Source: Sphingomonas sp. BAUL-RG-20F-R05-02 (lineage in GTDB: Bacteria > Pseudomonadota > Alphaproteobacteria > Sphingomonadales > Sphingomonadaceae). Taken from it: DNA of 64,000 nucleotides. This document shows, piece after piece, positions 27,919 through 35,948 of the stretch. A model generated the notes under the pieces. That model had not been told where the DNA came from, made no database searches, and was given only the letters and a program-made list of their open reading frames with translations. The stretch lies in NCBI RefSeq assembly GCF_022662305.1, contig NZ_JAKNQH010000002.1:372001-436000 (forward strand), read 5' to 3'. How positions within the stretch are numbered: position 1 is the first letter of the stretch; each line of letters starts with the position of its first letter. The position numbers were made by a program, and so were the translations under genes.

Positions 27919-29268
27919 ATGACCAAATTCCTGATCGGCATCGCCGGTATCGTCGTCATCCTCCTGATCGCATTCGCGCTCTCCACCAACCGGCGTGCGA
28001 TCCGCCCGCGCGTGGTTGGCGCGGCATTCGGGTTGCAGATCGCGATCGCGGTGCTGGTGCTGTACGTGCCGGTCGGTCGGGTCGTCATCCAGAGCATGGC
28101 CAACGGCGTCACCGCGCTGCTCGGCTATGCCGGCGAGGGCACGCGCGTGATCTTCGGCGATCTAACCAACCCGGCCTGCGTGATGACCACCGCGCAGCCA
28201 CTCGGCGGGCCGGTGCACCAGCCACTCGACGCCACCGCCGCGCACTGCATCTACCCCGCGCACGCGTTCGCGCTTGGCGCGCTGCCGGTCATCATCTTCT
28301 TCGCGGCGCTGGTGTCGGTGCTGTACCATATCGGCGTTATGCAGCTCATCGTGCGCTGGATCGGCGGTGCGATCGAGCGTGTGGTCGGCGTCAGCAAAGT
28401 CGAGTCGCTGTGCGCCGCCGCCAACATCTTCGTCGGGCAGAGCGAGGCGCCGCTGGTGATCCGCCCCTATCTCGCCAGCCTCGCGCCATCGCAGCTGTTC
28501 GCGGTGATGACGGTCGGCATGGCGGGCGTGGCGGGCACCATCCTCGCCGCCTATGCGCTGTTCCTCGGGCCGGGCGCGCTGCCGTACCTGCTCGCGGCGT
28601 CGTTCATGTCCGCGCCCGGCGGCCTGCTGATGGCGAAGATCATCATGCCCGACCCGCCCGTGCTGATCGAAGGCGAGCTGCCGCTCGACAGCGGCGCGCC
28701 GATCGACCTTCAGGATCAGACCATCCGCGCGATCGAGGCCCCGCGCGAGGAGCGCGCCGCCAACGTCATCCAGGCCGCTGCCGAGGGCGCACGCACCGGC
28801 GTGCAGATCGCGGTTGCGGTGGGGGCGATGGTGCTGGCGTTCGTATCGCTGGTGGCGCTCGCCAATGGCATCCTCGGCGCGGCCGGCGGGCTGTTCGGTC
28901 ATCCGGAGCTGAGCTTTCAGGAGATCCTCGGCACGGTGCTGGCGCCGGTCGCGTGGCTGCTCAACATCCCGTGGAGCGAAGCGCAGGCGGCGGGCGGGCT
29001 GCTCGGCACCAAGGTGGTGCTGAACGAATTCGTGGCATTCGATCAGCTCGGCAAGATGCCCGGTCTCAGCAAGCACACTATCGCGATCGTCACCTTCGCA
29101 TTGTGCGGCTTCGCCAATTTCAGCTCGATCGCGATCCAGATGGCGTCGACCGGCAGCCTCGCCCCCAACCAGCGCCCGATGATCGCCAAACTCGGGCTGC
29201 GCGCACTTGCGGCGGGGAGCCTCGCCAATCTGATGTCGGCAGCGCTGGCAGGCCTGCTGATCGCCTAA
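27919..29268 (+). CDS. nupC: NupC/CNT-family concentrative nucleoside transporter
   Basis: 449 residues with about ten helices. CNT signatures are GQSEAPLVIRPYL (hairpin and nucleoside-binding region), SFMSAPGGLLMAKII and the C-terminal GTKVVLNEFVAF plus CGFANFSSIAIQ. It imports nucleosides with a proton or sodium ion. An insertion with a Cys and a His (PACVMTTAQP…) sits in the first periplasmic loop, as in other alphaproteobacterial members. The ATG is at 27919; an 18-bp near-palindrome follows the stop. It may work with the thymidine kinase encoded at 58 kb. Confidence 0.87.
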   Translation: MTKFLIGIAGIVVILLIAFALSTNRRAIRPRVVGAAFGLQIAIAVLVLYVPVGRVVIQSMANGVTALLGYAGEGTRVIFGDLTNPACVMTTAQPLGGPVHQPLDATAAHCIYPAHAFALGALPVIIFFAALVSVLYHIGVMQLIVRWIGGAIERVVGVSKVESLCAAANIFVGQSEAPLVIRPYLASLAPSQLFAVMTVGMAGVAGTILAAYALFLGPGALPYLLAASFMSAPGGLLMAKIIMPDPPVLIEGELPLDSGAPIDLQDQTIRAIEAPREERAANVIQAAAEGARTGVQIAVAVGAMVLAFVSLVALANGILGAAGGLFGHPELSFQEILGTVLAPVAWLLNIPWSEAQAAGGLLGTKVVLNEFVAFDQLGKMPGLSKHTIAIVTFALCGFANFSSIAIQMASTGSLAPNQRPMIAKLGLRALAAGSLANLMSAALAGLLIA

Positions 29269-29287
29269 CAGCCGCCATGGTGGCTGC

Positions 29288-29606
29288 CGCGCCAGCCGCA
29301 GGGCTTCCCCGCGCGGGCGTGGAGCACCCGCACCAATGTTCAGCCCATCACTGCTGTAGCGTCATCGATCGCACCGGGCCTGCGCGCCCGCGCCGGCCCT
29401 GTGCGTGGCCATTAACAGGGTCACACCCCCCGATGCGGGAAATCGCAACCCACGGCTGATCGTACCGAGGACCTGAGCGATGCGGCGTCACATGGGCGTG
29501 ACCGCCGATGAGGAGCCGCGGCTGTGGCGTGGTCGCAACGCCCACCGCAACGCCTTCGCACCGATGGATCAGCGCATCGCTCCTGCCGCCGAGAGCATCG
29601 CGTGCC
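29288..29606. other. Intergenic stretch without a supported gene
   Basis: Between nupC and the terminator of the glnK–amtB operon lie about 320 bases in which I see no supported gene. Short open frames exist on both strands but none has a ribosome binding site, a family motif or coupling. No tRNA or small RNA is recognisable. An imperfect inverted repeat lies just after nupC (29269–29286). Confidence 0.5.
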
Positions 29607-29637
29607 AAAAAAAGGCCGGTGCGTCGCCGCACCGGCC
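29607..29637 (-). terminator. Intrinsic terminator of the glnK–amtB operon
   Basis: On the minus strand, a GGCCGGTGCG stem pairs around a short loop with CGCACCGGCC and is followed by seven T. It lies 59 bases past the amtB stop in the right orientation and is a textbook rho-independent terminator. Confidence 0.88.
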
Positions 29638-29666
29638 AAAGGTCGTCCGCAGGAGGAACGCGGTGG

Positions 29667-29687
29667 GGGGCCGGGAACGCCGGCCCC
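29667..29687. repeat. Inverted repeat just after amtB
   Basis: GGGGCCGGGAACGCCGGCCCC forms an eight-base stem with a small loop immediately after the amtB stop. It has no T tract. It may stabilise the 3' end of the amtB mRNA ahead of the true terminator. Confidence 0.5.
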
Positions 29688-29695
29688 GAACTGGA

Positions 29696-31021
29696 TCAAT
29701 TGTAGGCGCGCTCGCCGTGTTCGCCGATGTCGAGGCCTTCGCGTTCGACGTCGGGCGAAACCCTGAGCCCGGTCACCGCCTTGGCGACGTAGATCGCGAT
29801 CACCGTGCCGACCGAGGCCCAGACGATCGTGGTGGCGACCGCCTCGATCTGGACGAGCAACTGGTGGCCCATGTTGAAATCGGGCTTGCCCGGGCCGCCG
29901 AGCGTCGGGGCGTAGACGATGCCGGTGCCGACCGCACCGATCATACCGCCGATGCCGTGCACGCCGAACGCATCGAGTGCGTCGTCATAGCCGAGCTTGG
30001 GCTTGAGGAACGAAACCGCATAATAACACACCACCGACGCAACGGCGCCGAGGATGATCGCCCCGAACGGGCCGGAATTGCCTGCCGCCGGCGTGACCGC
30101 GACGAGGCCGGCGACGATGCCCGAGCAGAAGCCCAGCGCCGAACCCTTGTGGCCGTTGGCCCGCTCGACCAGCATCCAGGCGAGCGCCGCGGCAGCGGTG
30201 GCGACGAAGGTGTTGATCATGGCCAGTGCCGCCGAACCGTTCGCCTCCAGTGCGGAGCCGGCGTTGAAGCCGAACCAGCCCACCCACAGCAGCCCGGTGC
30301 CGATACCGGTCATCGTCAGTGAGTGCGGCGCCATGCGCTCGGTCGGATAGCCGATACGCTTGCCGAGGATCAGCGCGGCGACCAAGGCCGACACGCCGGC
30401 GTTGATGTGCACCACAGTGCCGCCCGCGAAATCCAGCGCGCCCATCTTGAAGAACAGGCCGCCCGATGCCCACACCATGTGCGCGACCGGGAAATACACG
30501 ATCGTCAGCCACACCGCGCCGAACACCATCACGGCGGAGAACTTCATGCGCTCCACCACCGAGCCGAGCACCAGGGCGACGGTGATCGCGGCGAACGTCA
30601 TCTGGAAACAGATGAAGACATATTCGGGAATGGCGACACCGGCGGTAAAGGTCGCGGCGGTCGAATCCGGCGTGATGCCGGCGAGGAACGCCTTGCCGAA
30701 GCCAGAGACGAAAGCGTTGCCACCGTCACCGAACGCCATCGTGTAGCCGTACATCACCCAGATCAGCATCGCGAGGCAGGCGACCGCGCCGATCTGCGTC
30801 ATCGTCGACAGCATGTTCTTGGCGCGGGTGAGGCCGCCGTAGAACAGCGCCAGGCCGGGCACGATCATCATCAGCACCAGCAGCGTGGACGTCATCATCC
30901 ATGCCGTATCGCCCTTGTTGACGGTCGGCGCCGGGGCCGCCGCCTGTGCCCAGGCGGGAAGTGCTGCAAATGCCAGCGCGGCGATGCCGGCGGCGCCGGC
31001 GATCTTCAATCCTTGTTTCAT
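29696..31021 (-). CDS. amtB: AmtB ammonium transporter
   Basis: 441 residues: a cleavable signal peptide (about 1–30, ending PAWAQA) and eleven membrane helices. Amt signatures are GLALFYGGLTRAKNMLS, the pore-histidine regions YFPVAHMVWAS and AFGVHGIGGMIGA, and the DDALDAFG loop. It conducts NH3/NH4+ and is blocked by P-II binding under nitrogen sufficiency. It lies 11 bases after glnK, so it is in the same operon behind the sigma-54 promoter. The start is the ATG at 31021, which opens the signal peptide. Confidence 0.93.
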   Translation of the reverse strand: MKQGLKIAGAAGIAALAFAALPAWAQAAAPAPTVNKGDTAWMMTSTLLVLMMIVPGLALFYGGLTRAKNMLSTMTQIGAVACLAMLIWVMYGYTMAFGDGGNAFVSGFGKAFLAGITPDSTAATFTAGVAIPEYVFICFQMTFAAITVALVLGSVVERMKFSAVMVFGAVWLTIVYFPVAHMVWASGGLFFKMGALDFAGGTVVHINAGVSALVAALILGKRIGYPTERMAPHSLTMTGIGTGLLWVGWFGFNAGSALEANGSAALAMINTFVATAAAALAWMLVERANGHKGSALGFCSGIVAGLVAVTPAAGNSGPFGAIILGAVASVVCYYAVSFLKPKLGYDDALDAFGVHGIGGMIGAVGTGIVYAPTLGGPGKPDFNMGHQLLVQIEAVATTIVWASVGTVIAIYVAKAVTGLRVSPDVEREGLDIGEHGERAYN

Positions 31022-31032
31022 CACTGCCCCCT

Positions 31033-31371
31033 TCACAATGCGGTCTCGTCGGTCTCGCCGGTGCGGATCCGCACCGCCTGGCCGACATCGAGCACGAAGA
31101 TCTTGCCGTCACCGATCGCGCCGGTGTTGGCCGATGCCTGGATCGATTCGACCACCTTGTCGGCAAGGTCGGACGCGCAGACGATCTCGATCTTGATCTT
31201 CGGCACCATGTTGGTGCTGTACTCGGCACCGCGATAAATTTCGGTCTGGCCCTTCTGGCGGCCGAACCCCTTCACTTCGCTGACGGTCATGCCGGCCACG
31301 CCGATCTCGGTAAGCGCCTCGCGCACCTCGTCGAGCTTGAATGGTTTGATGATGGCAATAACGAGCTTCAC
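31033..31371 (-). CDS. glnK: P-II nitrogen regulatory protein (GlnK)
   Basis: 112 residues, the exact P-II length, from a GTG start at 31371 (product beginning MKLVIAIIKPFKLDEVRE). Tyr51 in the T-loop (YRGAEYSTNMVPK) is the uridylylation site, and the B-loop and C-loop motifs GDGKIFV and RIRTGE are intact. It senses ATP/ADP and 2-oxoglutarate and gates AmtB; GlnD would modify it. GlnK rather than GlnB is inferred from coupling to amtB. Upstream frames reading into the promoter are not used. Confidence 0.92.
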   Translation of the reverse strand: MKLVIAIIKPFKLDEVREALTEIGVAGMTVSEVKGFGRQKGQTEIYRGAEYSTNMVPKIKIEIVCASDLADKVVESIQASANTGAIGDGKIFVLDVGQAVRIRTGETDETAL

Positions 31372-31408
31372 CCGACGCCCCCTGTTCGCTTTATTCCAAA
31401 CAGAGCGT

Positions 31409-31425
31409 CGCAATCCCCGTGCCAA
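31409..31425 (-). promoter_or_regulatory. Sigma-54 (RpoN) promoter of glnK–amtB
   Basis: On the minus strand, TTGGCACGGGGATTGCG matches the −24/−12 consensus TGGCAC-N5-TTGC exactly, with GG and GC ten bases apart. It lies 38 bases upstream of the glnK GTG. This places the operon under NtrC-type nitrogen control. Confidence 0.88.
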
Positions 31426-31462
31426 GTTGAACCGACGGATTTTTGCGGCCCGCGACGGGAAC

Positions 31463-31487
31463 AAAATCTTACCGACAGGTAAATTTT
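31463..31487. promoter_or_regulatory. Imperfect palindrome upstream of the sigma-54 promoter
   Basis: AAAATCTTACC and GGTAAATTTT flank a four-base centre, about 65–90 bases upstream of the expected start site. The position is that of an enhancer-binding activator site (NtrC or another). The half-sites do not match the enterobacterial NtrC consensus closely, so the protein is unknown. Confidence 0.45.
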
Positions 31488-31514
31488 AAGCAGATACGGA
31501 CGACTGCCCGAATT

Positions 31515-31718
31515 TCAGGCAGCGTCGGCGATGATCCGGCGTGCAGCGTCGGCATCATCCTCGTCCACCATCACCCGCACCGGGATGAACAGGTAGCTGC
31601 CATCGGCGATGCTCGCATTGGCGTCGAGCGCGAACGCGGGGATCCCCTCGGAATCGAGCCGTCCGATCACGATATGCGCTTCGTTGCGGTTGAAGCGGCC
31701 GATTTCGACAATCGCCAT
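31515..31718 (-). CDS. DUF2007-like putative signal-transducing protein (67 aa)
   Basis: 67 residues starting MAIVEIGRFNRNEAHIVIGRL, with FALDANASIADGS and a VMVDEDDADAARRII end. This ferredoxin-like half fold is typical of the DUF2007 family, small proteins of unknown role that often pair with a zinc ribbon. Its ATG overlaps the stop of the upstream DUF5996 gene (TGATG), which fixes the start. Confidence 0.65.
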   Translation of the reverse strand: MAIVEIGRFNRNEAHIVIGRLDSEGIPAFALDANASIADGSYLFIPVRVMVDEDDADAARRIIADAA

Positions 31719-32653
31719 CAGGCGACCACGCGCGGCACGCGGGGCCGGCCGAGCGGACATTCGAGACTGTCCCGGTCCCATCCGGCGAGATCGGCGGCGG
31801 CATCGTAGGTCGACTGGCAGAAGGCAAGGATCGCCTTGTCGGGGTCGGGCGCGGCGCGGACCGCATCATAGGGCAGGATGAATTCGCCGAGCGTCGCGTC
31901 CCAGGCCGCCGCCTTTGGTCCGATCCGCGCCGCGGCGAAGCCATCCGGCGCGGGATAGGCATAGGCGTAGAAGGCGGCGGCCGGATAGGCGTCGCTGCCC
32001 GGCCAGAAGCCGACGCTCGCCTCCTCGTGGCTGTACGCTTCGCTCGTCACCGCATCGGGCAGGCCCGGAAGGCCGCCGGGATGGCGCGGCGCGTCGCGCC
32101 CGGAAAAGCGGGTCACGGCAAGATCGAAGCTGCCCCAGAAGAAGTGTACCGGGCTCGCCTTGCCGAGGAAGCCGGTGCGGAATTCTCCGAACACGCGCGC
32201 GATGCGGATCAGCGCCTGCCAGAACGCCCGCGCCGCTTGCGCGTCATACGGCCGTTCGGCGTGATCCTCGGCGAAGGGGGCGGCCTCGGGCATTTCGCTG
32301 GGCGTGGCGTCAAACGTGCTCGGCACGTCGAGATCGTCGAGGCAGGCGATCACCGCTTTGTGGAATTCGGCGATGCTGCCGGCGTGCAAGCCAATGCCGC
32401 GACTGCGCCCGTCGCTGGTCATGAAGACCAGCCGGTCGTGCAGGAAATCGAAGTCGATCTCGAGGATGCGGTCGCCGACCGGAATCGCCGAGGTGGCCAG
32501 CCCCCGCGCCGAGACATACAGCGGCACATGCCAGCTATGGTTGAGCCACGGCGTCAGCGCGAGCCGGACCTTGCCGATGATTTGCGTGCGCAGTTGCAGC
32601 GCGATCGCGGTTTCGCGCCAGGCGGACCAGTCGAGCTCGGGCCAGTTGCTCAT
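31718..32653 (-). CDS. DUF5996-family protein
   Basis: 311 residues, soluble. The C-terminal STYDAAADLAGWDRDSLE signature, with WPELDWSAWRETAIALQLRTQ at the start and WLNHSWHVPLYVSARGL soon after, identifies the DUF5996 family. The family function is unknown. The start is the ATG at 32653. It is coupled to the 67-residue gene downstream. It diverges from a decayed toxin–antitoxin locus that begins 48 bases away, with no other obvious partner. Confidence 0.78.
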   Translation of the reverse strand: MSNWPELDWSAWRETAIALQLRTQIIGKVRLALTPWLNHSWHVPLYVSARGLATSAIPVGDRILEIDFDFLHDRLVFMTSDGRSRGIGLHAGSIAEFHKAVIACLDDLDVPSTFDATPSEMPEAAPFAEDHAERPYDAQAARAFWQALIRIARVFGEFRTGFLGKASPVHFFWGSFDLAVTRFSGRDAPRHPGGLPGLPDAVTSEAYSHEEASVGFWPGSDAYPAAAFYAYAYPAPDGFAAARIGPKAAAWDATLGEFILPYDAVRAAPDPDKAILAFCQSTYDAAADLAGWDRDSLECPLGRPRVPRVVA

Positions 32654-32700
32654 CCGTGCCTCCAATTGACCCGCCTGCCTGATGCGCACAGCGTATGCGC

Positions 32701-32811
32701 ATGTCCGCCAAACCCGTATCTGCCGGCAAGCGCCGCTCAGTCAACCTGTCGCTCGACGAAGCGGTGGTGGAGCAGCACGGGCTGCCGCTGGAAAGATACC
32801 GCCCATTCTGA
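32701..32811 (+). pseudogene. ccdA-type antitoxin remnant, internally deleted
   Basis: A 36-codon reading frame that begins like a CcdA antitoxin (KRRSVNLSLDEAVV, the ribbon-helix-helix start) and then jumps to the CcdA C-terminus (EQHGLPLERYRPF). The central helices (about 35–40 residues) are missing, so the DNA-binding and dimer core is lost. The stop overlaps the next ATG (TGATG), the usual ccdA/ccdB junction. I read it as a deleted, non-functional antitoxin. It is too short to be a complete CcdA (about 75–80 residues). Confidence 0.7.
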
Positions 32812-33078
32812 TGGCGCTTGTAGTCGACTGTCAGGCCGATCTGTTGCCGATGTCAGCACGCGGCTTGTGGTTGCGCTTCAGGCGCTCCATGAAGGCGGAC
32901 AGTATCAGCGTGACTAAATTCAATACTCATGGTCGGCTCAGAGCGGCTGGTCTTCAAGGCGCACTTTGCGAGCACGGTGGACGCGCGGCTACTGCGGCTT
33001 CCAGTCGCATCACTGCTGGAGCATGAACACGGCATCAAGGCCGCGCTTGATGTGCTGATTCAGGGATCTGATCGCTGA
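32811..33078 (+). pseudogene. ccdB-type toxin remnant with two frameshifts
   Basis: Pieces of CcdB appear in order but in three reading frames: LVVDCQADLL (from 32811), then DVSTRLVVALQALHEG (from 32849), then after an in-frame stop ERLVFKAHFASTVDARLL and PVASLLEHEHGIKAALDVLIQG (to the TGA at 33076–33078). CcdB is a gyrase poison. The N-terminal ~15 residues after the Met are also missing. Two frameshifts plus a deletion make this a clear pseudogene paired with the ccdA remnant. Confidence 0.75.
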
Positions 33079-33081
33079 GTC

Positions 33082-33100
33082 GGCGTGGCAAAACCACGCC
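33082..33100. repeat. Hairpin after the ccdB remnant
   Basis: GGCGTGG and CCACGCC form a perfect seven-base stem around CAAAA, four bases after the ccdB remnant's stop. It has no T tract. It may be the relic of a terminator. Confidence 0.4.
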
Positions 33101-33144
33101 ATCGGTCCTCGCTGTCGCGCGGCCGGCCGAGCGGCGCGCGCTCA

Positions 33145-33161
33145 TAGCGGCTGCGCCGCTA
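33145..33161 (-). terminator. Hairpin over the tldD stop codon
   Basis: TAGCGGC and GCCGCTA form a perfect seven-base stem with a three-base loop that includes the tldD stop codon. There is no T tract after it, so termination is only possible, not demonstrated. Confidence 0.35.
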
Positions 33162-34589
33162 GACCGCCGTCCCGCCGACCGTCAGCCCTTCGACCAGCAA
33201 GGTCGGCTGGCCGACGCCGGCCGGCACAGACTGCCCGCCCTTGCCGCACATGCCGACACCCTCGTCGAGCGCGAAGTCGTTGCCGATGCCCTTGACCTTG
33301 GTGAGACATGATGGCCCGTCACCAATCAGCGTCGCACCCTTGATCGGCGCGCCGATTTTGCCGTTCTCGATCCGATACGCCTCGGTGCAGGAGAACACGA
33401 ACTTGCCCGAGACGATATCGACCTGCCCGCCGCCGAACGACTTGGCGAAAATGCCGGTCTTCACACGGGACAGCAGTTCGGCCGGATCGTCGTTGCCGCC
33501 ACGCATGAAGGTGTTGGTCATGCGCGGCATCGGCGCGTGCGCGAACGACTCGCGGCGGCCGTTACCGGTCGGCTCCACGCCCATCAGCCGCGCGTTGAGG
33601 CGGTCCTGGATATACCCCTTGAGGATGCCGTCCTCGATCAGCACGTTCTCCTGTGTCGGCGTGCCCTCATCGTCGATCGAAAGCGAGCCGCGCCGGTCCA
33701 TGATTGAACCGTCGTCCACCACCGTCACGCCCGGAGCCGCAACCCGCTCGCCGATGCGGCCGGAGAAGGCAGAGGTGCCCTTGCGGTTGAAATCGCCTTC
33801 GAGGCCGTGGCCGATCGCCTCGTGCAGCAGGATACCCGGCCAGCCCGGCCCGAGCAGCACGGTCATTTCGCCAGCGGGAGCGGCGACCGAATCGAGGTTC
33901 ACCAGCGCCTGCGCCAGCGCCATGTCGATCGCGCGGTTCCACGTCGCCGGCTCGAACAGATCCGCGTAAAGATAACGCCCGCCGAGCCCGTGATTACCGG
34001 TCTCGCGACGGCCGTTCTGCTCGACCACGATCGATACGTTGAGGCGCACCAGCGGCCGCACGTCGGTCGCGATGAAACCGTCGGGGCGGACGATCTCGAC
34101 CACCTGCCAGCTTCCCATCAGCGAAACCGACACCTGCGCCACGCGCGGATCGCGCGCGCGGGCGGCGGCGTCGATCGTTTGGCACAGGTTCACCTTGTCC
34201 GCGAACGGCACGAGGTCGAGCGGATCGGCGGCGGTGTAGAGGTGGCGGTTGGTGGCGCGCGGCGGCGCCGCCTTGGGGCCGGTCGACGGGTCGATCAGCG
34301 CCATCGTCTCGGACGCACGCCGGATCGCGTCGGCGGAGAGTTCGTTGGCATGGGCAAATGCGGTGGTTTCACCCGAGACGGCGCGCAGACCGAAGCCCGA
34401 GTGCGTATCGTAGCTGGCCGTCTTCAGCCGCCCGTCGTCGAAGCCGAACGCCTCGGACTTGCGATATTGCAGGTAGAGTTCGCCGTCATCGGCACGCGAC
34501 AAAGCGCTTTCGGTCAGCGCGAGCGCCGCATCGGGGGAAAGCTGGCCATCGTGATACAGGAAGGCGCGCGGATCGGTTGGACTGGTCAT
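33159..34589 (-). CDS. tldD: TldD, metalloprotease subunit
   Basis: 476 residues. TldD and TldE form a heterodimeric zinc protease that processes leader peptides (microcin B17) and degrades unfolded short proteins. The zinc motif HEAIGHGLEGD is intact at about residue 256, and the C-terminal GMCGKGGQSVPAGVGQP is typical of TldD. No tldE (pmbA) gene is in this window. The enzyme is cytoplasmic. It lies head-on to the ccdAB remnant. Confidence 0.93.
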   Translation of the reverse strand: MTSPTDPRAFLYHDGQLSPDAALALTESALSRADDGELYLQYRKSEAFGFDDGRLKTASYDTHSGFGLRAVSGETTAFAHANELSADAIRRASETMALIDPSTGPKAAPPRATNRHLYTAADPLDLVPFADKVNLCQTIDAAARARDPRVAQVSVSLMGSWQVVEIVRPDGFIATDVRPLVRLNVSIVVEQNGRRETGNHGLGGRYLYADLFEPATWNRAIDMALAQALVNLDSVAAPAGEMTVLLGPGWPGILLHEAIGHGLEGDFNRKGTSAFSGRIGERVAAPGVTVVDDGSIMDRRGSLSIDDEGTPTQENVLIEDGILKGYIQDRLNARLMGVEPTGNGRRESFAHAPMPRMTNTFMRGGNDDPAELLSRVKTGIFAKSFGGGQVDIVSGKFVFSCTEAYRIENGKIGAPIKGATLIGDGPSCLTKVKGIGNDFALDEGVGMCGKGGQSVPAGVGQPTLLVEGLTVGGTAV

Positions 34590-34640
34590 CGCGTCAATAT
34601 AGGCACCGCGAAAGCGATGTCACCACACGACGATACCGGA

Positions 34641-34874
34641 TCAGTGGCTGGCGCCCTCGGAAATGTCCGGCAACGTCGACTGGTCGACGCCATCCGCCGG
34701 CCCGCCGATCAGGATGAAGCGGCGGTCGCAATAGCCGCAATCGACGTAACCCTTCTCGTCAATCTCGAGGAACACGCGCGGGTGGCCGAGCGCGGCGCCG
34801 CCGGGAATGTCGCTGGCGCCGTCACAGGCGACGCGGGGCTGGGAGACGCGGGAGGTTTCGGGCGGTGCGATCAT
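34641..34874 (-). CDS. zf-CHCC (NDUFS6-like) zinc-finger protein
   Basis: 77 residues. The zf-CHCC pattern is seen as VACDGA, ALGHPRVFLEID, then YVDCGYCDRRFIL (Cys–His–Cys–Cys zinc ligands), as in the mitochondrial complex I subunit NDUFS6/Lpp-13 kD. In Alphaproteobacteria this protein is a likely complex I-associated or iron–sulfur maturation factor. The start is the ATG at 34874. It lies 51 bases upstream of tldD on the same strand and divergent from the ABC gene. Confidence 0.83.
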   Translation of the reverse strand: MIAPPETSRVSQPRVACDGASDIPGGAALGHPRVFLEIDEKGYVDCGYCDRRFILIGGPADGVDQSTLPDISEGASH

Positions 34875-34977
34875 GACCACGCGGATAGCAAGCCACGCGC
34901 GCGCACTCAATCGCCTTTCGGGGTGCGCACGTCCTTTAGGGTTGCACCCGCCGATTGAGGGCGTATGCGCGTGAGCC

Positions 34978-35910
34978 ATGAGCGAAGCCGCCATCTCCAT
35001 CGCCGATCTGTGCAAGACCTATCAGGGCGGCAAGCGCGCGCTCGATGGTGTGACATTCGATGTGCCGCGCGGTCAGATCTTCGGGCTGCTGGGCCCGAAC
35101 GGCGCGGGCAAGTCGACGCTCATCAACATCCTCGCCGGCCTCGTCAACAAGACCAGCGGATCGGCGACGATCTGGGGTTTTGATATCGACCAGCACCCGC
35201 GCAACGCGAAAGTTTCGATCGGTATCGTAAACCAGGAGATCCTGTTCGACCCGTTCTTCTCGCCCGTGGAGACGCTGGAGATCGCGGCCGGGCTGTACGG
35301 CGTGCCCAAGCGCGAACGTCGATCCATGGAGCTGCTGCGCGCGGTGCATCTTGAGGACAAGGCCAACGCTTACGCCCGCACGCTGTCGGGGGGCATGAAG
35401 CGGCGGCTGATGGTCGCCAAGGCGATGGTGCATTCGCCGCCCGTGCTGGTGCTCGACGAGCCCACCGCCGGTGTCGACATCGAGCTTCGCCAGCAGCTCT
35501 GGGCCTATGTGAAGAGCCTCAACGAACAGGGCGTGACGGTGGTGCTGACCACGCATTACCTTGAGGAGGCCGAGGAGTTGTGCGACCGCATCGCCATCAT
35601 CAACCACGGCCGTCTCATCACCAACCAGCCGACGCGCGAACTGGTCGGCATGGCGCAGGAGAAGATCGTCGCGGTCACGGTCGATCGCGATGTTGCCACC
35701 GTGCCGGTGCACGACAGTTTCGAGAAGATCACACTGAAGGGTGATCGCACGCTGGAGATCACCTACCGCAAGGACCGGGTGAACGCGGGCGGCGTGCTCG
35801 CGGCGATCCAGTCCGACGGGTTCGGCATCGTCGATGTCAGCACGCGCGAGGCCGATCTCGAGGACGTGTTCCTCAACCTGACCCGCGCCGCCAACGCGCA
35901 CGCGGCGTGA
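34978..35910 (+). CDS. ABC transporter ATP-binding protein (orphan, ABC-2 type)
   Basis: 310 residues. Motifs in order are Walker A GPNGAGKST, a Q-loop (VNQE), signature LSGGMKRRL, Walker B VLVLDEPTAGVD and a switch His (TTHYLEEAEEL). The C-terminal domain after about residue 225 is the extension of ABC-2/YadG-type exporters. No permease gene is next to it: nadB follows after 38 bases, so the partner must be encoded elsewhere. Substrate unknown. Confidence 0.85.
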   Translation: MSEAAISIADLCKTYQGGKRALDGVTFDVPRGQIFGLLGPNGAGKSTLINILAGLVNKTSGSATIWGFDIDQHPRNAKVSIGIVNQEILFDPFFSPVETLEIAAGLYGVPKRERRSMELLRAVHLEDKANAYARTLSGGMKRRLMVAKAMVHSPPVLVLDEPTAGVDIELRQQLWAYVKSLNEQGVTVVLTTHYLEEAEELCDRIAIINHGRLITNQPTRELVGMAQEKIVAVTVDRDVATVPVHDSFEKITLKGDRTLEITYRKDRVNAGGVLAAIQSDGFGIVDVSTREADLEDVFLNLTRAANAHAA

Positions 35911-35948
35911 CCCGACGCGCCGCCTGTCCCCGAACGGAATGATAGCCG

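Noticed and set aside
29348..29699. Short minus-strand frames in the amtB–nupC gap
   Set aside because: No ribosome binding site or family pattern, and they overlap the clear amtB terminator.
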